A DNA stretch of 38,129 nucleotides, from positions 1-38,129 of the forward strand of contig CALALQ010000049.1 of the NCBI GenBank assembly GCA_937925595.1, given 5' to 3'. This DNA is from an uncultured Demequina sp. GTDB taxonomy: Bacteria; Actinomycetota; Actinomycetes; Actinomycetales; Demequinaceae. Positions 8,401-15,411 of this stretch are shown piece after piece. The notes beneath the pieces are model-generated. The model saw nothing but the letters and a program-made list of their open reading frames with translations. It was not told where the DNA came from and did not search any database. Both the position numbers and the translations under genes were made by a program. Position 1 is the first letter of the stretch. Every line of letters starts with the position of its first letter.

Positions 8401-8721
8401 GTGCCTGGTTTGGATGCTGTTGTTGCCGCCGCAAGGCGGGGCAGGGACTTCCTGATGACCCAAGGCGCGGCGCTGGAGGCAGGGATCGTCGACCACCTGT
8501 GGTTCGCAGCCGACCCCCAACCGGCGATCAGCGCGCTCGCCTCGTACCAAAACGATGACGGTGGCTTTGGCAAAGGCCTCGAGCTCGATATCGAGTCTCC
8601 TGCCAGCAACCCCTTCGCCACGTGGATGGGACTCATCTATTTGCGCAGTCTCCCCGCGACTGTCACCGAGCACATTCGGATGAAGGCCGCCGCGTGGTTG
8701 AGCGAGAATCCGCGCGGTGGT
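8401..8721 (+). pseudogene. Truncated prenyltransferase/squalene-cyclase-repeat-like gene
   Basis: About 107 residues from GTG 8401 (VVAAARRGRDFLMTQGAALE...ALASYQNDDGGFGKGLELDIESP...ATWMGLIYLRSLP) look like the N-terminal third of an actinobacterial protein family of about 270-320 residues with terpenoid-cyclase-type helical repeats (recalled from memory, not searched). Homology stops at about 8720, exactly where the opposite-strand amylase gene ends. The frame then runs antisense through amylase codons to a stop at 8791-8793. The rest of the gene is missing, so it is probably a remnant left when the amylase segment arrived. No ribosome binding site is visible. Confidence 0.6.
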
Positions 8722-11427
8722 CTAGCTCACCGTGACCAGATGGGTCTTGTTGTCGTAGGTGAAGGTGACCGTGGCGTCGGCCTCAAGCTCTAGCGGGATA
8801 TTGGGGCCGTCACGAACCCCGCCCTCGCCGTAGTTCTCATCCCATGAGCGGTTGAGCGCGATCTTGTACTCGTAACTGCCGGCGGGCAGGTCGACCGTGA
8901 TTGACCATGTCTCGGTGGCTTCGTCGAACGTGAGCTGCGCCTCGTCGCACCACGGCGCCCAGTCCTCGCCGCAGCCCATCACGGAGTTCACCGTGCCGGG
9001 CAGGGCAACCTCGTCAGGCTGGGCCATCGCGCCGGACTTTCCAGCGAAGATGCTCGACTCGGCTGTGACCTCGCCCTGCTTGGCGACCGCGCGGTACTGC
9101 ACGTCCTTTCCGGGATCGACCCCGGCGAGGCTGTCCGTCACGGCGAACACGGGAGCGGTGTCGTCGGTGCCGATCGCCTCCCACTGGCCGCCCTGAACCT
9201 TGCGCTCGATCGTGACCACGGTGCCGGGCCGCGCAGGCTGCACACTTGCGGCGATGATCGGCTCCTCTCCGAGCAGCTCGCCGGGAGCGGGAGACAGCAG
9301 CGTGACGCTCGGCGCGGGCACCTTTCCGGTGACGGCTTCAGACGTGCGGTCGCTGCCCGTTCCGTCCGACGCTACGGCTACGTACTCGATTGCCTCACCT
9401 GGGGTGAGGGTTGAGACGTCGTGGAAGACCCGGAAGGGGGCGTTGTCGTCGGTGCCGATATGCGTCCACTCGTCGTCGGCGGACTTGGCCCAGAACGAGA
9501 CTTCGGCGTAGTTCTCGGCGTCGACGTCGGCGACCACCTCGACGCGGGCCGCGTCATCAGCCGCCTGAGGTTCCTGGAGCGAGACCTGGGGAGCGTCGGT
9601 GCCAGGGAGGGCAGCGTCGGCGCGGAGCACGACGGTGCCGAGCGCGGGAACGGCGACGGTGATGGTGCCGTCCGAACCCGCCGTTGCTGCGTCGGCTTCG
9701 CCCAGGACGGGCGAGAAGGTGCCGCCCCACGTGGAGACGGTGACTGTCTGTTCGGTGTCGCCGGTGTTGATGGCGATGACGAACTCGCGGCGCTCTTCGC
9801 GATCGAAGCGACTGAAGGCGAAGACGCCGCCGTCTGCGAGGCGCGTGATCTGCGCGCCCGTGCGCAGCGCCGGGTAGTCCGCGGTGAGCTTATTGAGCGC
9901 GGAGATCTGCTTGTACAGCGGGTGCTCGGTGTCGAAGACAGGCGAGGCGAGGGTCGCATCGGTGCCGATGAGGTCCTGGCTCGTGTACTCGGCGATGTCC
10001 GTTCCGAACATGACCTGGCGAGCGGCGCGGTCGCCGCCCTCGCCCGCGAGTCCCTGCTCGTCTCCGTAATAGACGATGGGGTTGCCGCGAGTGAGGAACA
10101 TGAGGTCGTTTGCGAGCTTGGAGCGGGCCAGGAGCTCGTCGTCGCCGGCCGTGGAGTTGTCGGCCAGGAGGAAGCTGCCAAAGCGACCCATGTCGTGGTT
10201 GCCCAGGAACGTTGGGAGTTGATAGGCGTTGGAGTCCGCGTCCGTGCACCAGTCGTCATCGGCGAAGAAGGCGGCGAGGTCTTCAGCGGAGCCGCCGCGA
10301 GACACGAACTCGCGAGCTGCCGCCTGGAACGGGAAATCGAGCACGGCCTGCTGCTTGCCGAGCGTCGTGAAGTGGCTGGTCTTCGCGCGAGAGGTGTCGA
10401 AGACTTCACCGAACATGAAGAACTCGTCCTTGCCGTGCTCGTGGGCGGTCTCAAGCACTGCGGGGCCGAACGCCTGCCAGAATCCGTCGTCGACGTGGCG
10501 CATGGTGTCGATGCGGAAGCCGTCCACATCGAAGTCCCTGATCCATGTGGTGTAGATGTCGATCATGCCGTCGACCACGCGGGGGTCCTCCGTGAAGAGG
10601 TCATCGAGGCCCACGAAGTCGCCGTACAGCGAGTCCTCGCCGGTGAAAGTGGTGTTGCCGCGGTTGTGATACACGGTGAGGTCGTTGAGCCACGCGGGGT
10701 TCTTGGCGTTCTCCTCGCCCGGCTCGAGGACTGGCGTGTAGGGGAAGGAGACATCGGCGCTCAAGGCGGGGAAAGCGTCGGACCCTGCCAAGGCGGCGTC
10801 GCTGAAGGGCTGGCCGCTCGCGTCCTTGTAGGGGGCGATGTCCGTGCTGATGTAGGGGAGGCGGTCGCCGCCCTCGTAGCCGATGACGTCCGCGGTGTGG
10901 TTGGTGATGATGTCGAAGTAGACCTTGAGTCCCCGATCGTGGGCGGCGTCGATGAGCGAGCGCATGGCGTCGTTGCCGCCAAGGTGGGGGTCGATGTTCG
11001 CGAAGTCGGTGATCCAATAGCCGTGGTAGCCGGCTGATTGGTCCTCCGGCTGGACTGCCTTGTTGGTGAACGGGGGAGCGACCCAGATCGCGGAGACGCC
11101 AAGGCCCTCGATGTAGTCGAGCTTGTCCTCGATGCCCTTGAGGTCTCCGCCCTGGTAGAAGGCGGAGTTCGTGGTGTCGAAGCCTGAAATCGCGGGATCG
11201 CTGCCGAGGCCGCCGTCGTTGTTGGAGGGATCGCCATCGTTGAAGCGGTCCGTCATGACGAAGTAGAAGGATTGGTCTGTGGTGCCTTCCGCGCGGACGG
11301 GCGCGACGGCGTGAGGGCCGGAAGGGCTCGCGGCGAGGAGGCTCGCGGTGATGCCGATGGCTGCGGCTGCCGTGACCGCGGCCGCGATCCAGGCTGCGGT
11401 GCGCTTGTAGGTGGGTGCTGTCGACAC
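8722..11427 (-). CDS. Secreted GH13 alpha-amylase with Ig-like and X25 starch-binding modules
   Basis: A 901-residue extracellular enzyme that should cut alpha-1,4 bonds in starch or related glucans. Residues 1-45 form a signal peptide (basic TYKR, then a long Ala/Ile-rich core). The GH13 barrel shows region I DIITNH (172-177), nucleophile Asp307 in VDGFRIDTMRH, acid/base Glu341 in FGEVFD, and Asp412 in GNHD. Two Ig/fibronectin-like modules (about 612-795) and a C-terminal X25-type module (about 808-901, GCGEDWAPWCDEAQLTFD...SWDENYG) follow, an architecture known from amylopullulanases. The GTG start at 11427 is chosen for its GGAGG ribosome site. Frame extension to 11556 lacks support. A LacI-type operator lies upstream. 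Confidence 0.93.
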   Translation of the reverse strand: MSTAPTYKRTAAWIAAAVTAAAAIGITASLLAASPSGPHAVAPVRAEGTTDQSFYFVMTDRFNDGDPSNNDGGLGSDPAISGFDTTNSAFYQGGDLKGIEDKLDYIEGLGVSAIWVAPPFTNKAVQPEDQSAGYHGYWITDFANIDPHLGGNDAMRSLIDAAHDRGLKVYFDIITNHTADVIGYEGGDRLPYISTDIAPYKDASGQPFSDAALAGSDAFPALSADVSFPYTPVLEPGEENAKNPAWLNDLTVYHNRGNTTFTGEDSLYGDFVGLDDLFTEDPRVVDGMIDIYTTWIRDFDVDGFRIDTMRHVDDGFWQAFGPAVLETAHEHGKDEFFMFGEVFDTSRAKTSHFTTLGKQQAVLDFPFQAAAREFVSRGGSAEDLAAFFADDDWCTDADSNAYQLPTFLGNHDMGRFGSFLLADNSTAGDDELLARSKLANDLMFLTRGNPIVYYGDEQGLAGEGGDRAARQVMFGTDIAEYTSQDLIGTDATLASPVFDTEHPLYKQISALNKLTADYPALRTGAQITRLADGGVFAFSRFDREERREFVIAINTGDTEQTVTVSTWGGTFSPVLGEADAATAGSDGTITVAVPALGTVVLRADAALPGTDAPQVSLQEPQAADDAARVEVVADVDAENYAEVSFWAKSADDEWTHIGTDDNAPFRVFHDVSTLTPGEAIEYVAVASDGTGSDRTSEAVTGKVPAPSVTLLSPAPGELLGEEPIIAASVQPARPGTVVTIERKVQGGQWEAIGTDDTAPVFAVTDSLAGVDPGKDVQYRAVAKQGEVTAESSIFAGKSGAMAQPDEVALPGTVNSVMGCGEDWAPWCDEAQLTFDEATETWSITVDLPAGSYEYKIALNRSWDENYGEGGVRDGPNIPLELEADATVTFTYDNKTHLVTVS

Positions 11428-11449
11428 CGGTCCTCCGTCATTGCAGGGT

Positions 11450-11469
11450 GAATGTACGCGTTTACATTC
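11450..11469 (-). promoter_or_regulatory. LacI-family operator upstream of the amylase gene
   Basis: Read on the minus strand the site is GAATGTAAACGCGTACATTC. It has perfect 7-base arms (GAATGTA/TACATTC) around a central CG, the hallmark of LacI/MalR/CcpA-type operators. It ends 23 bases upstream of the amylase GTG, where a repressor could block transcription. A maltose- or glucose-responsive LacI-family regulator is likely but is not encoded in the window. TACATT inside the right arm could serve as a weak -10 box. Confidence 0.7.
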
Positions 11470-11548
11470 TTGGTCAGGGTAGCAGGTGGGTGTGGTTGTG
11501 GGCCGTCTCAGCCCCCGCGCTCGCGCATGTCGCACCCAGGTGCCATAA

Positions 11549-11564
11549 TCGAACATGTGTTCGA
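11549..11564 (+). promoter_or_regulatory. LexA (SOS) box upstream of imuA'
   Basis: TCGAACATGTGTTCGA has perfect TCGAAC-N4-GTTCGA arms, the actinobacterial LexA operator. It overlaps a CATAAT -10-like hexamer (11544-11549) and lies 16 bases before the imuA' ATG, so LexA binding should block transcription until DNA damage. Confidence 0.9.
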
Positions 11565-11580
11565 ATGATGGGAGGGTGCC

Positions 11581-12285
11581 ATGACCGCGACAGGCGTGAA
11601 TGCCACGCAGTCCGCTCGCCTCGAGAAGGCGCGAGCGGCGCTCGCCGCCGTGCAGTCGCGAGTGGGCACTCGGCGTGACTGTTGGGATGCGCCCACCCTC
11701 CCGCTCGCGTCCTCACTGTCCGACGCTCTGCCTGGGGGCCTCCGTCGCGGCCAGGTGGTCGCGGTCGAGGGATCAACGTCCCTGGTACTCGCCCTGGTCG
11801 CGGAAGCTTCGAAGGAGGGGTCGTGGGCCGCGATGATCGGCATGCCGCATGTGGGGGTGGTGGCGGCCGCACGGCGGGGCATCGAGCTGGCGAGGCTCGC
11901 GCTCATCCCGCACCCGGGCGCGCAGGCGCCCGCGGTCGCGGGGGCGTGCGTAGACGGCATGGATGTGGTGGTGCTTGGACCCAAGCTCGCTCTCGCGGAC
12001 TCCGATCGCCGCCGCTTGCTTGCCCGTGCTCGAGAGCGTGGCTGCGTGCTCATCAGCGCCGGCGCGTGGGACGGCGCGCACACCACGCTGCGCGTTGAGG
12101 GTTCTCGATGGAGTGGACTCGGCGCGGGTGATGGCCGCCTCAGGGAGCGGCAGCTGAGCGTCGCCGTGGGTTCCCGTGCGGGAGGACAGGTGCGCCGCGT
12201 GCTGCTCACTCTCGACAGCGATACCGGGCTGCGACGCGAGACTAGAGCGAGCGTCGGGCAGGCGAGTTACGAGGGTGCGGCGTGA
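11581..12285 (+). CDS. imuA': ImuA' mutasome accessory protein (RecA-like fold)
   Basis: The 234-residue protein matches the layout of actinobacterial ImuA'. It has an N-terminal helix (ARLEKARAALAAVQSRVG), then LSDALPGGLRRGQVVAVEGSTSLVLALVAEASKEGSWAAMIG, resembling a RecA core without an intact Walker A motif (GSTSL instead of GxxxxGKT). In mycobacteria ImuA', ImuB and DnaE2 form a translesion-synthesis complex that causes damage-induced mutation. The ATG has a GGGAGGG ribosome site and an upstream LexA box. Unlike the usual operon, its end is not joined to imuB: a minus-strand gene pair intervenes. Its stop overlaps a GTG (GTGA at 12282-12285) that may be the relic of an original coupled start. 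Confidence 0.88.
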   Translation: MTATGVNATQSARLEKARAALAAVQSRVGTRRDCWDAPTLPLASSLSDALPGGLRRGQVVAVEGSTSLVLALVAEASKEGSWAAMIGMPHVGVVAAARRGIELARLALIPHPGAQAPAVAGACVDGMDVVVLGPKLALADSDRRRLLARARERGCVLISAGAWDGAHTTLRVEGSRWSGLGAGDGRLRERQLSVAVGSRAGGQVRRVLLTLDSDTGLRRETRASVGQASYEGAA

Positions 12286-12334
12286 CGCGATGGCTGTTCA
12301 GGCTGCCGAACAAGGCGGATCGACATCGAGCGGT

Positions 12335-12979
12335 TTAGCCTCGTGACTCCACGTCCTCCTCCGATGCGATTGCCTCCAAGTCATCAAAACTCTTGATCGA
12401 CGAAGCATCGTCGAGGAGGGCGGAGACAGGCCGAGCGGGCGAGTCCGAACGTGCTGTGGTGTAGAGCACGCCATCAACAAACTGAAGGCCACAAAAATCT
12501 TCTTCGTCGGTGCAGCGGTAGGCGACGCCTTCGCCGCCTTTGACTACTGGAAGCTCGTCATCCACGAGGGCAAAGATGTAGGACCCGGCGTCGGCGCTGA
12601 GTCCCGAACTGCTGAGTGGCCCTGACCCCGGTTGGTCGTCGTAGAGACGCTCAATTCTGACTTCAAGGGTGTTCTTCTCGCCGGTCGGCAAGACTGTGAG
12701 CACGATGTCCTGAGCATAGATCGGAATGTCATCCGGTCCCTGCGGTTCCGACCAAACACCACGCTCACGCACAGCAACGTCGATAATCTCGCCCTCGACG
12801 ACGAGCGAGGATCGCCCGACAAGGTCGGCAACACTCTGTATCGGCACCTCACGATAAGTGCTCGGCTGAGGCAACTTGATCCAAACGTCCTCTGTTGGGC
12901 CAGCGTTACATCCAACTAGTACGGGCGCTGCTGCAACGATAAGTAGTGCGAGGCCCGCCGCTGGTTTAGTAATGGCCAT
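12335..12979 (-). CDS. Putative lipoprotein of unknown function, coupled to a secreted protease
   Basis: The 214-residue protein starts with a lipoprotein signal peptide (ALLIVAAAPVLVGC, lipobox Cys24), so it should be anchored on the outer face of the membrane. The rest is soluble, acidic and without membrane segments (VWIKLPQPSTYREVPIQSV..., SLVVEGEIIDVAVRERGVW...), with one later Cys pair (RCTDEEDFCG). No family was recognised. The ATG at 12979 is preferred over the GTG at 12988 because an AAAGGAG site sits eight bases upstream of the ATG and abuts the GTG. It overlaps the end of the protease gene by 14 bases, so the two are probably translated together. Base composition is lower in GC than its neighbours. 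Confidence 0.75.
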   Translation of the reverse strand: MAITKPAAGLALLIVAAAPVLVGCNAGPTEDVWIKLPQPSTYREVPIQSVADLVGRSSLVVEGEIIDVAVRERGVWSEPQGPDDIPIYAQDIVLTVLPTGEKNTLEVRIERLYDDQPGSGPLSSSGLSADAGSYIFALVDDELPVVKGGEGVAYRCTDEEDFCGLQFVDGVLYTTARSDSPARPVSALLDDASSIKSFDDLEAIASEEDVESRG

Positions 12980-13571
12980 TGATGTCACTCCTTTCTGCAG
13001 TGGATACCGTGACTATGTCTGGCGTCAGCAGGCAACTCTTCTGACTGGCAAGGCGGGTCAAGTTGGTTTCGCCGGCCGGGTAATGCTTGAAGCCGACAGC
13101 ATGCATGGTCTCGTGACACCCAATCGCCTGCCACTTGGCCAACGTGAAAGCGCGCCCGGTGTCGTACTTGATCACTCCGCGGTTGCACTCGCCAGAGGAT
13201 GGACTGAGACAGACCCACTCGGCCAGTTTGTCGCCCGATAGCGTGACTCGTTCGGCGCGAATGTCGGTGTTTGCGTCGCAGACCTCGACACCTAGATTGT
13301 TCAAGTCGGTTACACCGGTAATGGATGCGATCGCGTACGAGAGCCCGGATCTCAGCAAGTTGTTGTTATTGGCAGTCCCGTCAACGGATGAGTGGTAGCA
13401 GAAATCGACACTTTGATCGTCCATGTAGCGGCCGGGGAAGACTGGATCGGCGATGGAGTGTGCGATCGTGGCAGAGCCAATGACAAGCGATAGCGCTGCG
13501 AGCCAACCAAGGAGGGTTCGCCGACCCCCCCTCACGGCTGTTTCTGCGTTCGCTCGTGGTCTGCTTGGCAT
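12966..13571 (-). CDS. Secreted zinc metalloprotease with metzincin-type HExxHxxGxxH motif
   Basis: The 201-residue protein has an N-terminal hydrophobic signal or anchor (about residues 18-41). Near the C-terminus lies HETMHAVGFKH (153-163), an exact HExxHxxGxxH zinc-binding motif of metzincin-like proteases (matrixin, snapalysin and similar). Glu154 would be the catalytic base and His153, 157 and 163 the zinc ligands. Six cysteines (58, 98, 121, 129, 152, 180) suggest extracytoplasmic disulfides. No methionine follows the motif, so the Met-turn typical of metzincins is absent, and the protein is small. The ATG at 13571 has an AGGGGG site five bases upstream; a longer frame to 13610 was not used. 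The lipoprotein gene downstream overlaps it by 14 bases. Confidence 0.75.
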   Translation of the reverse strand: MPSRPRANAETAVRGGRRTLLGWLAALSLVIGSATIAHSIADPVFPGRYMDDQSVDFCYHSSVDGTANNNNLLRSGLSYAIASITGVTDLNNLGVEVCDANTDIRAERVTLSGDKLAEWVCLSPSSGECNRGVIKYDTGRAFTLAKWQAIGCHETMHAVGFKHYPAGETNLTRLASQKSCLLTPDIVTVSTAERSDINGHY

Positions 13572-13675
13572 GGTCACCCCCTGTTCCTCGACTGAATTGG
13601 ACGCTAGCACCGTAGGGACGGTACGGCCACCGGTAGGCGCGAGTTAGCGACGGTTGTCGTAGTCGGATGCAATAA

Positions 13676-13691
13676 TAGAACACATGTTCGA
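13676..13691 (+). promoter_or_regulatory. Second LexA (SOS) box, upstream of imuB
   Basis: TAGAACACATGTTCGA differs from the TCGAAC-N4-GTTCGA consensus at one base. It overlaps an AATAAT -10-like hexamer and lies 33 bases before the imuB GTG. The surrounding 26 bases (13668-13693) match the imuA' promoter (11541-11566) at 22 positions, so imuB-dnaE2 should be SOS-induced independently of imuA'. Confidence 0.8.
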
Positions 13692-13724
13692 ATCGCTGGC
13701 CATTTGCGCGCGAGATGGTGCGCC

Positions 13725-15401
13725 GTGACCGCCACGGCCGTGGGCACCACTCGCCGCGCCGTGCTGTGGGTGCCGGACTGGCCCGTGGTCGCGGCCATGG
13801 CAGAGGCCGGCCTTGGGGCCGACGCTCCCGCAGGGGTGTTCCATGGGCGCGGCATGGTCGCGGTGTCGGCTGCTGCACGCGCGGCTGGGGTGCGGCGAGG
13901 GCAGCGCAGGCGGCTCGCCCAGCGCGCCTGCCCGGACATCGAGATCCTCCCGTACGACGAGGCGAGGGATGCTCGCGCCTTCGAGGCTGTCGCTGCGGCG
14001 GCGGAAGAGGTCGTTGCTGGGGTGGAGATCTCGCGGCCGGGACTGCTCATTATCCCCTCGGATGGGGCGGCGCGTTTCCATGGCTCCGAGGAGACCCTCG
14101 CGGAGGCGCTCGTCACCGCCGTAGCCGAATACGCGGGATGCGAATCCAGTGTCGGCATGGCCGACGGGCTGCTCGCCGCGATCCTGGCCGCGAGAGCATC
14201 GTCCCTGGTTCCGGCGGGGACGTCAGGGGAGTACCTCGCGCCGATGCCCATCAGCGCCCTCACGTACGCGGCAATGGAGCGCACCCAACGAGCCGCCGTC
14301 GAGGACCTCGTGAGCGTGCTGACGCGGCTCGGAATCGACACCCTTGGCGAGTTCACGGCACTGCCGTTTGCCGACGTTCTCGCCCGGTTTGGCCCCGCCG
14401 GTGCCTGGGCGCATCGCATCGCCAGGGGTGAGGACGTGGCGCCGCCCGTGCTGCGACGCAGCGAAGAGGACATCGCCGTCGAGTACGTGTTCGAGGAGCC
14501 CGCGCAGACCTCGCTGCAGCTCATCCCCGTGGCCAGACTGCTCGCGGAGAAGCTCGACGAGGCGCTGCTTGCCGCCGGCATGCGCTGCGGCAAGGTGGCG
14601 ATCACCGCGAAGACCGTGCGCGGCGACGAACTCGAGCGCGTGTGGCGCACCGACGTTGGCGTGCGCGCCGGCGCCTTCGCCGCTCACATGGCCGATCGCG
14701 TGCGCTGGCAGCTCGAAGGCTGGCTGAGCGGGACGTCGTCCGGTCCGGAGAAGGGCGCGCTCGTATCGCTGGGGGTGCTCGCGCAGGATGTGGTGCCCTT
14801 GGGTTCCGAGCAGTCCTATCTGTGGGGCGGAGTCTCCGGCGCGGACTCCCGCGCCCAGCGCACCCTTGAGCGGGTGCAGGGACTGCTGGGGCCCGACGGC
14901 GTGCTCGCCGTGCGTGAGCAGGGCGGCAGATCTCCGCGAGAGCGAGTATTGGCGCTGCCCTGGGGGCAGGAGCTCACCGAGCAGCGACGGCTTGCGCATC
15001 CATGGCCGGGAAGCATTCCCGATCCGCAGCCGGCAACCGTGCTCGTGACCCCGGCACCCGCGCAGGTGCTCGACGCTGGTGGGTCCCCTGTGGTTATCGA
15101 CCGCCGGCTCGCCCTGAGCGCCCCACCCACCTGGGTGCGTCTCGAAGCCGACCCCAACGACGAGGCGGCGAAGGCCGCGAACCGACACCCAGCGTCGGGC
15201 CATGTGGGTCGCGTGGAAGGACCGGTGTGGGACCGGCCGCGACCCGTCGAGGCGTGGGCAGGGCCGTGGCCCGTGGCGCAGCGCTGGTGGAGCTCCGACG
15301 CCTCCCGGCGTGCGTACGTCCAGGTGACCCTGCGCGACGGACCCGCGGTGCTGCTTGCGTTTACGGGCGGCGAATGGGTGCTCGAGGCGCTGTATGACTG
15401 A
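13725..15401 (+). CDS. imuB: ImuB, Y-family polymerase-like mutasome protein
   Basis: The 558-residue protein begins MTATAVGTTRRAVLWVPDWPVVAAMAE, with the WVPDWP segment typical of ImuB. It resembles Y-family (DinB) polymerases but is known in mycobacteria to be catalytically inactive and to act as the hub linking ImuA' and DnaE2 to the beta clamp. The clamp-binding peptide is visible as QSYLWG (363-368), close to QLPLWG at 352-357 in M. tuberculosis ImuB. The C-terminal region (WDRPRPVEAWAGPWPVAQRWW) matches the ImuB tail. GTG at 13725 is chosen because it aligns best with the family start; a TTG at 13704 is possible. dnaE2 follows after ten bases. Confidence 0.92.
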   Translation: MTATAVGTTRRAVLWVPDWPVVAAMAEAGLGADAPAGVFHGRGMVAVSAAARAAGVRRGQRRRLAQRACPDIEILPYDEARDARAFEAVAAAAEEVVAGVEISRPGLLIIPSDGAARFHGSEETLAEALVTAVAEYAGCESSVGMADGLLAAILAARASSLVPAGTSGEYLAPMPISALTYAAMERTQRAAVEDLVSVLTRLGIDTLGEFTALPFADVLARFGPAGAWAHRIARGEDVAPPVLRRSEEDIAVEYVFEEPAQTSLQLIPVARLLAEKLDEALLAAGMRCGKVAITAKTVRGDELERVWRTDVGVRAGAFAAHMADRVRWQLEGWLSGTSSGPEKGALVSLGVLAQDVVPLGSEQSYLWGGVSGADSRAQRTLERVQGLLGPDGVLAVREQGGRSPRERVLALPWGQELTEQRRLAHPWPGSIPDPQPATVLVTPAPAQVLDAGGSPVVIDRRLALSAPPTWVRLEADPNDEAAKAANRHPASGHVGRVEGPVWDRPRPVEAWAGPWPVAQRWWSSDASRRAYVQVTLRDGPAVLLAFTGGEWVLEALYD

Positions 15402-15411
15402 GGTGACGTAA

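Larger units (their letters stand above)
12286..13667. other. Lower-GC insertion splitting imuA' from imuB
   Basis: Between imuA' and the imuB promoter lie about 1.4 kb whose only genes are on the minus strand. Hand counts of three 60-base lines inside gave 45%, 55% and 55% GC, against 75% for a line in imuB. No transposase, integrase or clear terminal repeats were found, so the mechanism of arrival is unknown. The short stretch 12286-12334 holds only a weak hairpin (GTTC...GAAC, 12296-12311). Bases 13572-13667 hold the upstream region of the protease gene, with no convincing promoter. Confidence 0.6.

Noticed and set aside
11428..11556. Longer amylase start
   Set aside because: The added 43 residues have no signal-peptide character and overlap the operator and the LexA-box region. 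The GTG at 11427 has a GGAGG site and starts a normal signal peptide.
12296..12311. GTTC-N8-GAAC as a third LexA box
   Set aside because: The half-sites are in the wrong order and spacing for TCGAAC-N4-GTTCGA; it is better read as a weak hairpin.
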